This document shows, piece by piece, positions 32,564-41,708 of a stretch of 64,000 nt of DNA. The notes under the pieces are model-generated. The model was given only the letters and a program-made list of their open reading frames with translations. It ran no database searches and was not told the origin of the DNA. Source of the DNA: Oscillatoriales cyanobacterium CG2_30_40_61. Lineage in GTDB: Bacteria; Cyanobacteriota; Cyanobacteriia; Cyanobacteriales; Microcoleaceae. A program made the position numbers and the translations under genes. The stretch is taken from positions 1 through 64,000 of the forward strand of contig MNYZ01000094.1 in the NCBI GenBank assembly GCA_001873365.1. Reading direction: 5' to 3'. Each line of letters opens with the position of its first letter. Positions within the stretch are counted from its first letter, which is position 1.

Positions 32564-34828
32564 CTAAACTTTGGAAACCTTAATAAAGTCGATTATTCGA
32601 TCTCGGTCGAATAAAAATCGAGGTTTTAATAAAATCCCAACTAGAATCAAAATAGACTTTAACTCTCCGGGAGTACAAAGACTTTTCCATTGACCAGGAC
32701 GACAAAATAACATCTCAACTAAACAGCGATGTTGAGTCAGATTTAATTGATTAAAACAGATAGAATAAGTGGGAAATTCACTATTATTATGAGTCGGGAT
32801 AATTTGTCCTTCTAATCTTAAATTATCTTCCAGAATTTCCAGTGTAACCGGAAGCATTTCTCCTGAAACCATAACAGGAAATACTGATTGAGTCACTTCA
32901 ACATAAACCCCAACTTCAGAAATAAATGTAGTTACACCCCACAAAACTTTTCCATTTACTTCCAGTTTGACTAACCGACGTAAATCAAACCATTCATATT
33001 GATCGGATTTGGGAGCATCCACCAAAATTAATAGTGTAATACTGATTATTAAAAGGTTGTAAAGACTCCAAATCCAAGCAATTCCTAAACCTTTAAAATG
33101 TTGAATAATTTCTGGTTGAAAGGTTTGCATTTGTACTATAATTAGACAGGTTCCTAGAACGTGCCATAAACTAATGGCATTAGGAATAAATAAAATTAGC
33201 AATGGTAAGGCTAACTTCCAGTTAAATGAAAAGCGATGATTAACTATTCCTTTAGCCGTGACTTCAAATCCTTTAGAAAATGGAGATAACATTACTTGGA
33301 TAATAGTGATCGCTAGGGGAAATGCTAGTATTAATGAATAAATATCAGATAATAAAGCGGATCGAGATCGATAATTTAACCAAGAAAAAACTGTTAACTG
33401 CACTAGATAATAAGGGAGAAAAAAGTAAATTATTTCTGGAATAGTTGCTCGAATAGGAATCACACCTAAGAAAGAATAAGCTAAAGGTATTAACAGAAAA
33501 ATAACCCGGTGAATACTGGTAAACCAATGTAAAAGTCCTTCTAAATGGGCAAGTCTTTGAATTGGTTTAAGTCCTGGTATTGTCAGAGGGTTAGACTGAA
33601 TAAAAAATGCCTGTAAAGTTCCTCTAGCCCAGCGTAAACGTTGAGTTGCATAGGCGGAAATATTTTCTGCTGCTAAACCAGCACTGAGTTTTTCATTCAG
33701 ATAAACTAAGCGATAACCTTGAGCAGAAAGTTGAATTCCGGTGAAATAATCTTCACTCAGAGACTCAGTAACAAAACCTCCGGCTTTTTCTAAAGCACTG
33801 CGTCTAACAACAAAAGAAGTCCCCGCACAAACGACACTTCCAGCACTATCTTTAATCGATTGAATTTGTCGATAAAAAACTTCTTCTTCGGGGGTAATAA
33901 TATTCTCTAACCCTAAGTTACGCGCAATTGGATCAGCATTATAATAGCTTTGAGGTGTTTGGACGAGAGCAACTGTATGATCTTGAAAGAAACCAACTGT
34001 GCGAGTTAGAAAGTTTTTAGTCGGGACAAAATCGGCATCAAATACGACAATTAATTCTCCTTGAGTCTGACCTAAAGCATGGTTTAAATTTCCGGCTTTC
34101 GCATGAATATTATTATTTCGGGTAATATATTGACATCCTAACTCTTGCGAAAGTAATCTAATTTCTTCTCGCCTTGTATCATCAAGCAGGTATATTTTTT
34201 TATGAGAATAATCAAGAGCTTGACAAGCAATAATAGTGCGTTTAAGAATATAGGTAGGTTCATTGTAAGTCGGAATCAAAATATCAACTGATGGTGTGAA
34301 TCGATCCTCAAGCACATCCACAGCATAAAGATTGGCTTCTGTCCGACGATCCTTGACCCTAAACATCAAAAATAATTGTAGTATATTAGTCAGCAGAATG
34401 AAAACTTCTAGTAAGAGTAAACCAATACTAAAAACACTATTTAACGGACTAGATAGATTTAGGGTTGTGAGCGATCGCCACAATAAATAACGAATAGTTA
34501 ATCCTAATAAAATTCCTAAAATTGTGATTCTTGACCAATTTTTAGGAACAGGAGAAACCCACATAATTATCCAAGAAATTACCAATAAGATGATGGTAGG
34601 TGTGAATAAGTAATCTACCATAACCAGGGGAACTTGTAACCAGAATGGAGGAGTATTATATAGGACTTCTAATTGAGCAAATACATAATTAAGTGTCCCG
34701 TCAAGAGAAAACCAAACCCCCACTAATCCTCCGGCTAAAATAACTAACCCTAACAGGATTAGTATAGCTATCAGCATAGGATTTTTGGAGATATAACCAC
34801 GATGATTAAAACTAATAAAGTCAAACAT
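32564..34828 (-). CDS. Cellulose-synthase-like GT2 with C-terminal PilZ domain
   Basis: From ATG 34828 the product has 754 residues. N-terminal transmembrane helices come first, then the GT2 domain with VDILIPTYNEP, YLLDDTRREE, VVFDADFVPT (DxD), SLSEDYFTGI (TED-like catalytic base) and TQRLRWARG (QxxRW, processive synthases). More transmembrane helices follow, then a PilZ region (about 640-730). The PilZ motifs are degenerate: RRLVK lacks the second Arg, and the D/NxSxxG loop reads FISEVG, so c-di-GMP binding is doubtful. It probably makes cellulose or a related extracellular glucan across the plasma membrane. The frame runs up to TTG 34882; neither start has a clear ribosome site, so the start is uncertain. 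Confidence 0.87.
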   Translation of the reverse strand: MFDFISFNHRGYISKNPMLIAILILLGLVILAGGLVGVWFSLDGTLNYVFAQLEVLYNTPPFWLQVPLVMVDYLFTPTIILLVISWIIMWVSPVPKNWSRITILGILLGLTIRYLLWRSLTTLNLSSPLNSVFSIGLLLLEVFILLTNILQLFLMFRVKDRRTEANLYAVDVLEDRFTPSVDILIPTYNEPTYILKRTIIACQALDYSHKKIYLLDDTRREEIRLLSQELGCQYITRNNNIHAKAGNLNHALGQTQGELIVVFDADFVPTKNFLTRTVGFFQDHTVALVQTPQSYYNADPIARNLGLENIITPEEEVFYRQIQSIKDSAGSVVCAGTSFVVRRSALEKAGGFVTESLSEDYFTGIQLSAQGYRLVYLNEKLSAGLAAENISAYATQRLRWARGTLQAFFIQSNPLTIPGLKPIQRLAHLEGLLHWFTSIHRVIFLLIPLAYSFLGVIPIRATIPEIIYFFLPYYLVQLTVFSWLNYRSRSALLSDIYSLILAFPLAITIIQVMLSPFSKGFEVTAKGIVNHRFSFNWKLALPLLILFIPNAISLWHVLGTCLIIVQMQTFQPEIIQHFKGLGIAWIWSLYNLLIISITLLILVDAPKSDQYEWFDLRRLVKLEVNGKVLWGVTTFISEVGVYVEVTQSVFPVMVSGEMLPVTLEILEDNLRLEGQIIPTHNNSEFPTYSICFNQLNLTQHRCLVEMLFCRPGQWKSLCTPGELKSILILVGILLKPRFLFDRDRIIDFIKVSKV

Positions 34829-35036
34829 TAAGTTTTTAGGTATATTTTTATAGGAGTGTATCCAGAGATTGATCCTATTCAACTTTAGTAATATGAGTCT
34901 CAGATGAAGATTAGATAGAAATTAGATAAAAACCAATCTTCATGAAAAATTAATCTGATCATTAGGAAATTATCATCTAAGGAGCGGAAATTGTTTATAA
35001 AATAGAGATTAACCCTAACTGTATCTAATTAATCCC

Positions 35037-35645
35037 ATGACCGGACAAGATTGGTTTGTAAGTAATGATGGACAGTGTAATCTTTTGGAAACCCTTAATT
35101 TTAGAGAAAATCAAACTGATCCCTATCGTTTATATCGTTTTCTTACCGACCTCGAAGATCTATTAAATCAAATTAGTGATGATCGTTCACGACTGCAAGC
35201 AATTTGTCCTCTGGTGCGTCAATTATTAGAGAGTTGCTCTTGGTTACAAATGCCTTTTTTAGAACCTGATCCGCAAACGGGTTGGGCTGTACAAACTCTC
35301 TATGATGAACCATTTTTCCCCTTAACTGTGCAGTTAGTTGCTTGGAGTCCGGGTGCAACTTCTCCGATTCATAATCATGGAAGTTGGGGAGTTGTTGCGC
35401 TTTTAGATGGACAGGAAAAAAATACATTTTGGCAGCGATCGCCTACTCCTAAATTTACCGATCGCATTCAAACTTTTAACAATAAAATTCTAATTCCTGG
35501 GGATATTTTATGTTTAATGCCTGATAGTATTCATCAGGTAGAAGCTATCAGTTTAAATCCAACTATTAGTTTAAATTTGTATGGTGAAACTAACCAGGAT
35601 CGATTTGAGTTTGATTCTATTCAACATACAGCCCACACCTTTTAA
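35037..35645 (+). CDS. Cysteine-dioxygenase-like cupin protein
   Basis: The 202-residue protein carries a cupin with the iron-binding pattern SPIHNHGSWGVVALLDGQE (His-x-His and, farther on, the DSIHQVEA His), and SWSPGATS before it. This resembles bacterial CDO-type thiol dioxygenases; the Cys-Tyr pair of mammalian CDO is not evident. It could oxidise a thiol or another small substrate with Fe2+ and O2. It is divergent from the GT2-PilZ gene and is followed 10 bp later by a histidine kinase, so they may be co-transcribed. Confidence 0.8.
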   Translation: MTGQDWFVSNDGQCNLLETLNFRENQTDPYRLYRFLTDLEDLLNQISDDRSRLQAICPLVRQLLESCSWLQMPFLEPDPQTGWAVQTLYDEPFFPLTVQLVAWSPGATSPIHNHGSWGVVALLDGQEKNTFWQRSPTPKFTDRIQTFNNKILIPGDILCLMPDSIHQVEAISLNPTISLNLYGETNQDRFEFDSIQHTAHTF

Positions 35646-35655
35646 AATCAATCCT

Positions 35656-37104
35656 ATGAAACTAATCCACCAATTTATATCTGTTATTAATCCATTTATC
35701 CGCAAGCAAATCTCTCTATCATCTCTGCAATTTCGCCTCACCTTAGAATTGGTATTATTATCAATTTTGGGATTAAGTAGTGTAGCATTTTGGGCAGGTT
35801 GGCAACTTTCACAAAACCTAATTATAGCCCATAAAGGAACTTTAGAATATATTAGTGCGCGATTTCCTGAACAGGTTGAATTATACAGCGAAATGGGATC
35901 AATTGAGGTGGGTTTAAACCGCAGTGTTTATAAAGCATCCACCGATGGAGTTATGGTTTGGGTGAAACGAAATGATGGAATGCTATTAGTTAATTCCCCA
36001 GGAATGGATATGCAGTCTACTAAAATTACCCAGATGATTTCCTTAACTAAAGTCCCCACTTATCCCAGTTTAATTTATATAAGTGATCGCTATTTAGTGA
36101 TCTGTGCTCGAACTTTAACAATTAAAAATAATTTGGTTGGTACAGTTTATTTTTCTAAAGATATTACCCTAGAAAAAAATCAATTAAATCATAGTATTCG
36201 CAGTTTGATTTGGGTTAGTATTTTAGTGATTTTATTATTAATGTTAGCGATCGCCAGTCGCATTCGTCATGCTCTGCGTCCCTTACAACAAATGAGTCAA
36301 GTAGCAAGTACCCTATCTGCGGAGGATTTGAAGGCGGCTAAACTGGAACTACATCAAGCACCCGATGAGATTTTAGGACTCGCCCAAACCTTTAATCAAA
36401 TGTTATTAAGATTATCGGATTCTTGGGAACAACAACGGCAATTTGTTGGCAATGTTTCCCATGAATTACGCACACCATTAACGGTAGTTTTAGGTTATTT
36501 ACAAAGTTTATTAAGGCGGGGTACAAATTTTAGTGATTATCAAAAACAAGCATTAGAAACGGCTATTGGTGAAACAGAAAGAACGATTAGAATGTTAGAA
36601 GATTTGCTCAATTTAGCCAGGGCGGATAGTGGAAATCTACACTTTGCGGTCAATCCCGTGGTATTAAATACTTTAGTCGCAGAAGTTGCAGCCATGAGTC
36701 AAAATGTCAGTAATCGACAAATTATTTTAATTTCAAATGATCAGCAAGTGGTTGCTTGTGCGGATCAAAATCGTTTACAACAAGTATTAATTAATTTAGT
36801 CGATAATGCGATTAAATATTCATCCCCAGAACAACCAGTTGAGTTAAAATTAGAAAAGACAGAAAAACAGGCTATAATTCATATATGCGATCGCGGGATT
36901 GGGATTTCTCTGGCTCATCAAAACCGAATTTTTGAACGGTTTTATCGAGTAGATGAATCCATGACTCGCTCTCGGGATGGGACGGGGTTAGGATTGGCGA
37001 TCGCTAAAAGTTTAATTGAGGGAATGGAAGGACATATTACTCTGCGCTCTAAACCCGGAGAAGGGAGTATTTTTACAATTATTTTACCGCTCTGGAATCC
37101 TTAA
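35656..37104 (+). CDS. Membrane sensor histidine kinase (HAMP-HisKA-HATPase)
   Basis: From ATG 35656 the protein has 482 residues. Two transmembrane helices (about 25-45 and 180-200) frame a periplasmic sensor region. A HAMP-like stretch (RIRHALRPLQQMSQVASTLS) leads to H-box NVSHELRTPLTV (His269), N-box LINLVDNAIKYSS, G1 DRGIGIS and GTGLGLAIAKS. This is a classical OmpR-partner kinase. The frame extends upstream over the previous gene's end; ATG 35656 just after the cupin stop is the natural start. The response regulator follows 57 bp downstream. Signal unknown; the layout resembles the RppAB/NrsRS/ManSR group. Confidence 0.9.
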   Translation: MKLIHQFISVINPFIRKQISLSSLQFRLTLELVLLSILGLSSVAFWAGWQLSQNLIIAHKGTLEYISARFPEQVELYSEMGSIEVGLNRSVYKASTDGVMVWVKRNDGMLLVNSPGMDMQSTKITQMISLTKVPTYPSLIYISDRYLVICARTLTIKNNLVGTVYFSKDITLEKNQLNHSIRSLIWVSILVILLLMLAIASRIRHALRPLQQMSQVASTLSAEDLKAAKLELHQAPDEILGLAQTFNQMLLRLSDSWEQQRQFVGNVSHELRTPLTVVLGYLQSLLRRGTNFSDYQKQALETAIGETERTIRMLEDLLNLARADSGNLHFAVNPVVLNTLVAEVAAMSQNVSNRQIILISNDQQVVACADQNRLQQVLINLVDNAIKYSSPEQPVELKLEKTEKQAIIHICDRGIGISLAHQNRIFERFYRVDESMTRSRDGTGLGLAIAKSLIEGMEGHITLRSKPGEGSIFTIILPLWNP

Positions 37105-37161
37105 TATGAAATCAAAAATTAATTATTATTACCAATTACCAATTACCCATTAATTATAACT

Positions 37162-37842
37162 ATGAGTGATCAGATTCTTGTGGTTGAAGATGACCCTAAA
37201 TTAGCTCAATTTATGGAAATTGAACTCCGTCTTGAAGGGTATCAAGTTACAGTTGCTCAAAATGGATTTGATGGATTAATGATCGCCCGTGATACTCAAC
37301 CGGATTTATTGATTTTAGATTGGATGCTTCCTGGTATTTCGGGGTTAGATATGTGTTTAAGATTGCGATCAACGGGGGTAGAAATTCCAATTATTATGTT
37401 AACCGCTAAAGATGAAGTACCAGATCGAGTTATGGGATTAAATGCGGGTGCGGATGATTATGTCACCAAACCTTTTAGTATGGAAGAATTATTGGCTAGG
37501 GTCAAAGCTCGTTTACGTCGCACCCAACCGAATGACCCGAATAACTTACAATTTGAAGACTTAACCTTAAACCGTTTAACCAGGGAAGTCTATCGCGGAA
37601 GTCAATTAATTGAATTAACAGCCAAAGAATTTGATTTATTAGAATTTCTCCTGAGAAATCCCCGTCAAGTGATGACGCGAGAGCAAATTTTAGAGCAGGT
37701 TTGGGGCTATGATTTTATGGGAGAATCTAATATTATTGAGGTGTATATTCGAGCTTTGCGGATTAAGTTAGAGGTGAATCAGTTAAAAAGATTATTACAT
37801 ACTGTTCGAGGAGTTGGCTATGTGTTGAGAGATTATGCTTAA
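37162..37842 (+). CDS. OmpR-family response regulator
   Basis: The 226-residue protein has a receiver with VVEDDPKL, phospho-acceptor Asp53 (LLILDWMLPGISG), LTAKDE and YVTKPFS. A winged helix follows (about 130-224; IELTAKEFDLLEFLLRNP; NIIEVYIRALRIKLE; VRGVGYVL). All catalytic residues are present, so normal phosphotransfer from the upstream kinase is expected. It is the last gene of a cupin-kinase-regulator row. A palindromic element follows. DNA targets unknown. Confidence 0.94.
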   Translation: MSDQILVVEDDPKLAQFMEIELRLEGYQVTVAQNGFDGLMIARDTQPDLLILDWMLPGISGLDMCLRLRSTGVEIPIIMLTAKDEVPDRVMGLNAGADDYVTKPFSMEELLARVKARLRRTQPNDPNNLQFEDLTLNRLTREVYRGSQLIELTAKEFDLLEFLLRNPRQVMTREQILEQVWGYDFMGESNIIEVYIRALRIKLEVNQLKRLLHTVRGVGYVLRDYA

Positions 37843-37899
37843 GTTATTTTATAAGACGGATCTGGGGGGGTGAAAAGTCTTTTTTCCCTTGTTGCCTGC

Positions 37900-38034
37900 T
37901 ATAGCAATCCTAAATAGATTGTAATATTTAATTATAGGGGTTTGGTCTTCAAACCCAGGCTTAAAGAGGGTTTGGAGACCAAACCCCTACGAGTTTTTAT
38001 CACAAATCCTACAGGGATTGCTGATTGCTATATA
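37900..38034. repeat. Palindromic MITE-like element whose end supplies the DUF29 stop codon
   Basis: The element is about 135 bp, bounded by TATAGCAATC (left) and its inverted form GATTGCTATA (right). Inside, AGGGGTTTGGTCT (37936-37948) and AGACCAAACCCCT (37976-37988) are perfect 13-bp inverted arms, and each arm can also form its own small hairpin with the middle. The right end reaches 38034, so it overlaps the last codons (His-Ile-stop) of the DUF29 gene. Its left end matches 15527-15556. Confidence 0.75.
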
Positions 38035-38504
38035 TGACTATTATCAGAATCGGGTAAATAATCAATGTTCAGTGTTTCTTCAATAGAAAATGGACAATTT
38101 TCAGGAAAAGAAGAATGGGGTAAACCTGTTTCTGCGACGGCTAATTTTTTAGCACCTTGATAACATTGTATAAAAATATTTTCTAAAAATGGCTTGAGAC
38201 TGGGACTATTTTCGAGTGCATCTTCAATCCTTTGACGATGCTCAATGATTGTATATTGCCAACTATTAGAACGTTTTTCTGGCTGAAATCTATATTTCAG
38301 TAAGTGCATTAATAAAATTCTCAAATTACTTTTTAAGGCATTTTGATCATTTTTTCCTATACTATCTAATTCTTCAATTAAATTTTGACAATCTAATTCT
38401 TCAAAATGTTTGGTTTCTAGCAATTGAATCGTTTGCTGTAGCCATAAATTGAAATCTTGTTCATAAAGTTGGTTAAGTTTGAGTGATAATTCAGAGTTGA
38501 TCAA
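38028..38504 (-). CDS. DUF29 family protein
   Basis: The 158-residue protein has the DUF29 pattern: LYEQDFNLWLQQTIQLLETK, LIEELDSIGKNDQNALKSNL, LLMHLLKYRFQPEKRSNSW and a C-terminal CPFSIEETLN. DUF29 is a helical family amplified in cyanobacteria, of unknown role. It starts at TTG 38504 with AAGGAG five bases ahead, which supports a genuine non-ATG start. Its final codons and stop come from the palindromic element. A second DUF29 protein is encoded at 45528-45998. Confidence 0.87.
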   Translation of the reverse strand: MINSELSLKLNQLYEQDFNLWLQQTIQLLETKHFEELDCQNLIEELDSIGKNDQNALKSNLRILLMHLLKYRFQPEKRSNSWQYTIIEHRQRIEDALENSPSLKPFLENIFIQCYQGAKKLAVAETGLPHSSFPENCPFSIEETLNIDYLPDSDNSHI

Positions 38505-38607
38505 ATTAGCTCCTTGATGAGTTTAAAATATACCCGATGAAAATATACCTATTCTAATTGATTTGTTGTAGGATCAAGTTTCCATGAACGAGATTAGGAA
38601 ATCATAA

Positions 38608-39702
38608 ATGGCCTTAACATTAACATTTTTGGGTAAGGGGGGTACGGGTCGAACAACACTGGCGATCGCAGCCGCTCAACAATTAGCCGCCAGTGGGAAG
38701 CGGGTATTATTAGTTGGACAAGATGGCAGTCCCGCCTGGAATATCCTACTAGAAACGGAAGTGGGGTGTGATCCAACGCAGATCTCCACCCATTTGAAAG
38801 CCGTGCAACTCAAAAGTGCAGTTTTACTCGAGCGCAGTTGGGAAGAAGTGAAAAAGCTGGAAACCCAATATGTTCGTACCCCATTTTTTAGGAATGTTTA
38901 TGGTCAGGAATTGGGGGTTTTACCGGGGATGGATAGCGCTCTGGCCCTGAATGCTATTCGCCAATATGATGCCAGTGGGGAATATGATGTAATTGTTTAT
39001 GATGGGTTAGCCAGTCAAGATACCCTAAGAATGTTAGGAATGCCAGAGATTTTAAGCTGGTATCTGCGCCGTTTTCGGAATGTATTTATGGAGTCGGATT
39101 TGGGAAAAACCCTCTCTCCTTTTGTGCAACCGATTGCTAGTAGTATTCTAAATATTGATATTTCTGGGGATACTTTTTCTCAACCGACTCAAGAAATGAA
39201 TAATATTTTGGATCAGGGGAAAACGGCGGTATCCGATCCCCAACGAGTGGCGGCTTATTTAGTGAGTAATCAAGATCAAGTGGCGATCGCCACCGCCAAA
39301 TATTTATGGGGAAGTGCCCAACAGGTGGGACTGACCGTGGGCGGGGTGCTATTAAACCAAACATCACTCACAGAGGCAATTACAGAAGCCTTTGATCCGT
39401 TAAAAGTTAGTGTGATTCCCCCACGTTTGGGTCAAAGTTGGCAACCTTTGATTGATGCTTTACCCAATTTTACCCAAGCCGGATTAGCTCCAAAACCGAT
39501 TAATATTGATGTGGCACAACGCCAGGTCAGCCTATTTCTGCCCAGTTTTGATAAAAAACAGGTGAAGCTAACCCAATACGGCCCAGAAGTCACGATAGAA
39601 GCCGGAGATCAACGGCGAAATATCTTCCTTCCCCCAGCTTTAACCGGAAAACCCGTAACTGGAGCTAAGTTTCAAAATGGTTATTTAACAATTAGCTTTT
39701 AA
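38608..39702 (+). CDS. ArsA/Get3-like ATPase with C-terminal crystallin-like domain (NosAFP type)
   Basis: The 364-residue protein starts with a SIMIBI ATPase (LTFLGKGGTGRTTLAIAAAQ), in which the deviant Walker A keeps the first Lys but the second, normally invariant, Lys is Arg. The ATPase core spans about 1-290 (YDVIVYDG, GGVLLNQT). The last part (about 295-364; QVSLFLPSFDKKQVKLTQYG, TIEAGDQRRNIFLPPAL) resembles the small heat-shock-like domain found in bacterial Get3 proteins. Cyanobacterial members are annotated, from memory, as NosAFP. A role in tail-anchored protein or other client handling is an inference. It starts at ATG 38608 and is divergent from DUF29. Confidence 0.85.
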   Translation: MALTLTFLGKGGTGRTTLAIAAAQQLAASGKRVLLVGQDGSPAWNILLETEVGCDPTQISTHLKAVQLKSAVLLERSWEEVKKLETQYVRTPFFRNVYGQELGVLPGMDSALALNAIRQYDASGEYDVIVYDGLASQDTLRMLGMPEILSWYLRRFRNVFMESDLGKTLSPFVQPIASSILNIDISGDTFSQPTQEMNNILDQGKTAVSDPQRVAAYLVSNQDQVAIATAKYLWGSAQQVGLTVGGVLLNQTSLTEAITEAFDPLKVSVIPPRLGQSWQPLIDALPNFTQAGLAPKPINIDVAQRQVSLFLPSFDKKQVKLTQYGPEVTIEAGDQRRNIFLPPALTGKPVTGAKFQNGYLTISF

Positions 39703-39875
39703 TCAGTCATCAGTTATCAGTTATCAGTTATCAGTTATTAGTTATCAGTCATCAGTTATCAGTGTAAGAGTTAATTGTTAACTCTTAATCTATGAATCAA
39801 AAAATAAACCACTGTTCCTCATTACCCATTACCCATTACCCATTACCCATTACCCATTACCCATTACCCATTACC
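39703..39875. repeat. CAGTTAT iterons followed by an ATTACCC tandem tract
   Basis: From the ATPase stop to about 39777, CAGTCAT/CAGTTAT units repeat. After a 43-bp linker, ATTACCC is repeated seven times perfectly plus six bases (39821-39875). Both types occur elsewhere in the window. Confidence 0.9.
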
Positions 39876-39886
39876 TTAAATTATTA

Positions 39887-40288
39887 TTAGGGATCAAAAT
39901 CAGAAGAATCCGGTGAAAACTCGACTTGAGGATCAATTTTAGGATCAATATTTTGATGATTTAAGTTTAATTTTTCAGTTAAAGTGACAGCCATTCCCAG
40001 GAATAAAAGACTACTAATAACAGCTAAAAGCGGTAATCCTCTGGTTAAACTCAGATCCCGACGCAGGCGAGCAAAAGGATGACTTTGACGTCGGAGCATT
40101 TGGGCAACCGCACATTGCTGGAAACAGAAGGGATCTCGCACATAATGACCACTATGACTCATGACAAAATGGGTATGGCAGTGAGGGCAAGTAAAGAGTC
40201 CACCTAACATTCCAATTGAGGGCAAAATGCTAGTATGATGGCAAATTGGGCAAGTAACAGAATGAGTGTTAAAGGTATCTGCGTTCAT
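39887..40288 (-). CDS. Zinc-ribbon single-pass membrane protein
   Basis: From ATG 40288 the product has 133 residues. The zinc ribbon is CPICHHTS...CPHCHTHF (about 13-36; four Cys), followed by a basic stretch (QMLRRQSHPFARLRRDL). One membrane helix (GLPLLAVISSLLFLGMAVTL) and an acidic tail (PDSSDFDP) complete it. Unknown function. The frame starts at TTG 40303, but ATG 40288 is preferred. It is convergent with the ATPase gene and lies downstream of surE on the same strand, 159 bp apart. Confidence 0.72.
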   Translation of the reverse strand: MNADTFNTHSVTCPICHHTSILPSIGMLGGLFTCPHCHTHFVMSHSGHYVRDPFCFQQCAVAQMLRRQSHPFARLRRDLSLTRGLPLLAVISSLLFLGMAVTLTEKLNLNHQNIDPKIDPQVEFSPDSSDFDP

Positions 40289-40447
40289 AACAACTGGACT
40301 CAAACGTAGAAAAATAAAGGTTTATCGAAACTTGGAAGGCAACAGCTTGGGCAGTAAGTCATGTTTGCTGTTTTGTATTACCTCTAGTCTACCTCTAAGG
40401 AGGGAGAGTTTATCCAGGGGAAACGTTAACATTTGTAGAGCTGATTT

Positions 40448-41254
40448 TTAAGGGTTAATTCTTAACATTTGTATCCAATCTTGTAATTTGTGTAACTCTG
40501 TAACATGGGTAAGGTTATATTGTAAGGGGGTAATAGTGATCAGATTTTGACGTAAAGCATGAACATCAGTCATAAACTCATCTAATTCTGAGGGTTCATT
40601 TAATAGTTCTACATCTTGCATTAATTCTCCGGTCAACCAATAATAGGTTTTTCCCCTAGGGTCGATACGTTTTTCCAAAATATCCAAATAACGACGAATT
40701 CCTTGACGGGTAATCTTCACCCCGCGAATATCTTGGGATGGGACGCCTGGAACATTAACATTTAGTAACATTGGTTGGGGTAGGGGATGTTTCTCTAGGG
40801 TATGAATTAACTGTTGGGCAAATTCCACCGCCGCTTGAAAGTCCCGGGAGGAATAACTCCCTAAACTAAAAGCCATACTGGGAATACCTTGAATTAACCC
40901 TTCCATAGCCGCTGAAACCGTACCGGAGTAAAGGATATCCGTGGCCACATTCGGTCCATGATTAATTCCGGCTAAAACCAGATCCGGCGGGGTTTCCATC
41001 ACCCCAAATAGTCCCACTTTCACCGAGTCGGCGGGGGTTCCAGAACAGGCCCAAGCGGTTACGGAGGGGGCAAAAATATCCTCTACCTGTTCAGCGCGAA
41101 TGGGATGGTGTAAGGTTAAACCATGACCCGTTGCCGAGCGTTCTTGATCGGGACAAACCACGGTAACATCATGCCCGACTTGGGCTAAACCATTGGCTAA
41201 ACTGCGAATTCCTTGGGCAAAAACCCCATCATCATTACTAATTAATAGTTTCAT
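40448..41254 (-). CDS. surE: 5'-nucleotidase SurE
   Basis: The 268-residue SurE phosphatase starts with [18 protein letters not shown] (metal-binding NDDG), then [27 protein letters not shown] and [20 protein letters not shown] (Asn metal site). SurE removes phosphate from nucleoside 5'- and 3'-monophosphates, with a stationary-phase/stress role. The length is normal. A second, shorter SurE is encoded at 58652-59329. Upstream is a 450-bp non-coding spacer. Confidence in the family is very high; substrate range is inferred. Confidence 0.96.
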   Translation of the reverse strand: MKLLISNDDGVFAQGIRSLANGLAQVGHDVTVVCPDQERSATGHGLTLHHPIRAEQVEDIFAPSVTAWACSGTPADSVKVGLFGVMETPPDLVLAGINHGPNVATDILYSGTVSAAMEGLIQGIPSMAFSLGSYSSRDFQAAVEFAQQLIHTLEKHPLPQPMLLNVNVPGVPSQDIRGVKITRQGIRRYLDILEKRIDPRGKTYYWLTGELMQDVELLNEPSELDEFMTDVHALRQNLITITPLQYNLTHVTELHKLQDWIQMLRINP

Positions 41255-41708
41255 TGACTTTAATAATTAAAACTCCTGCATCGATAAAAGTTAGTTTATT
41301 TATTCGGCTTCCTGATATCCACCTCGTCCCAGATTTTAGATATGTAAGTTTGCATATTATAGCAGTTTCTTCTAAATATGTGTTAAATATAGCCAGTCTA
41401 AATCATGGGTATAAATCCTTTGAGTCTCCTCGCCTTGAAGGAGGAATCTCGCCCCGTGGTTAGAATTATTTGTAGTTACAATCCATTTAGACTTACTAGG
41501 GAATAGGGAATAGGGAATAGGGAACACTAGATAATACTTATGGCTATTTCAAATAAGTTATAAATTATTACAACTTATTTGGATTGCTATATTTTTGAAC
41601 TGCTTTTTTAACAAAAGACTGATCAGTAAAGGGTAACAAATTAAGCTACACTCAGCAAAGGTAGAACAATTTACCCCTACCTAATTTCAATCGTCTATTA
41701 ATCATGAT
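41255..41708. other. 454-bp spacer between surE and pheS with repeat relics
   Basis: There is no convincing gene. Around 41400-41463 there is a short stretch (CATGGGTATAAATCC, CCTCGCCTTGAAGGAGG, CTCGCCCCGTGG) that looks like an IS200/IS605-type end or other mobile-element relic, but no transposase is seen. Then come about three GGGAATA units (41502-41521). AAATAAGTT (41551-41559) and AACTTATTT (41572-41580) are perfect inverted arms, followed by GGATTGCTATAT, which matches the palindromic element at 37.9 kb. Confidence 0.5.

Noticed and set aside
41254-41463. 69-residue plus-strand frame in the surE-pheS spacer
   Set aside because: No ribosome site, no family signal, and it runs across repeat relics.
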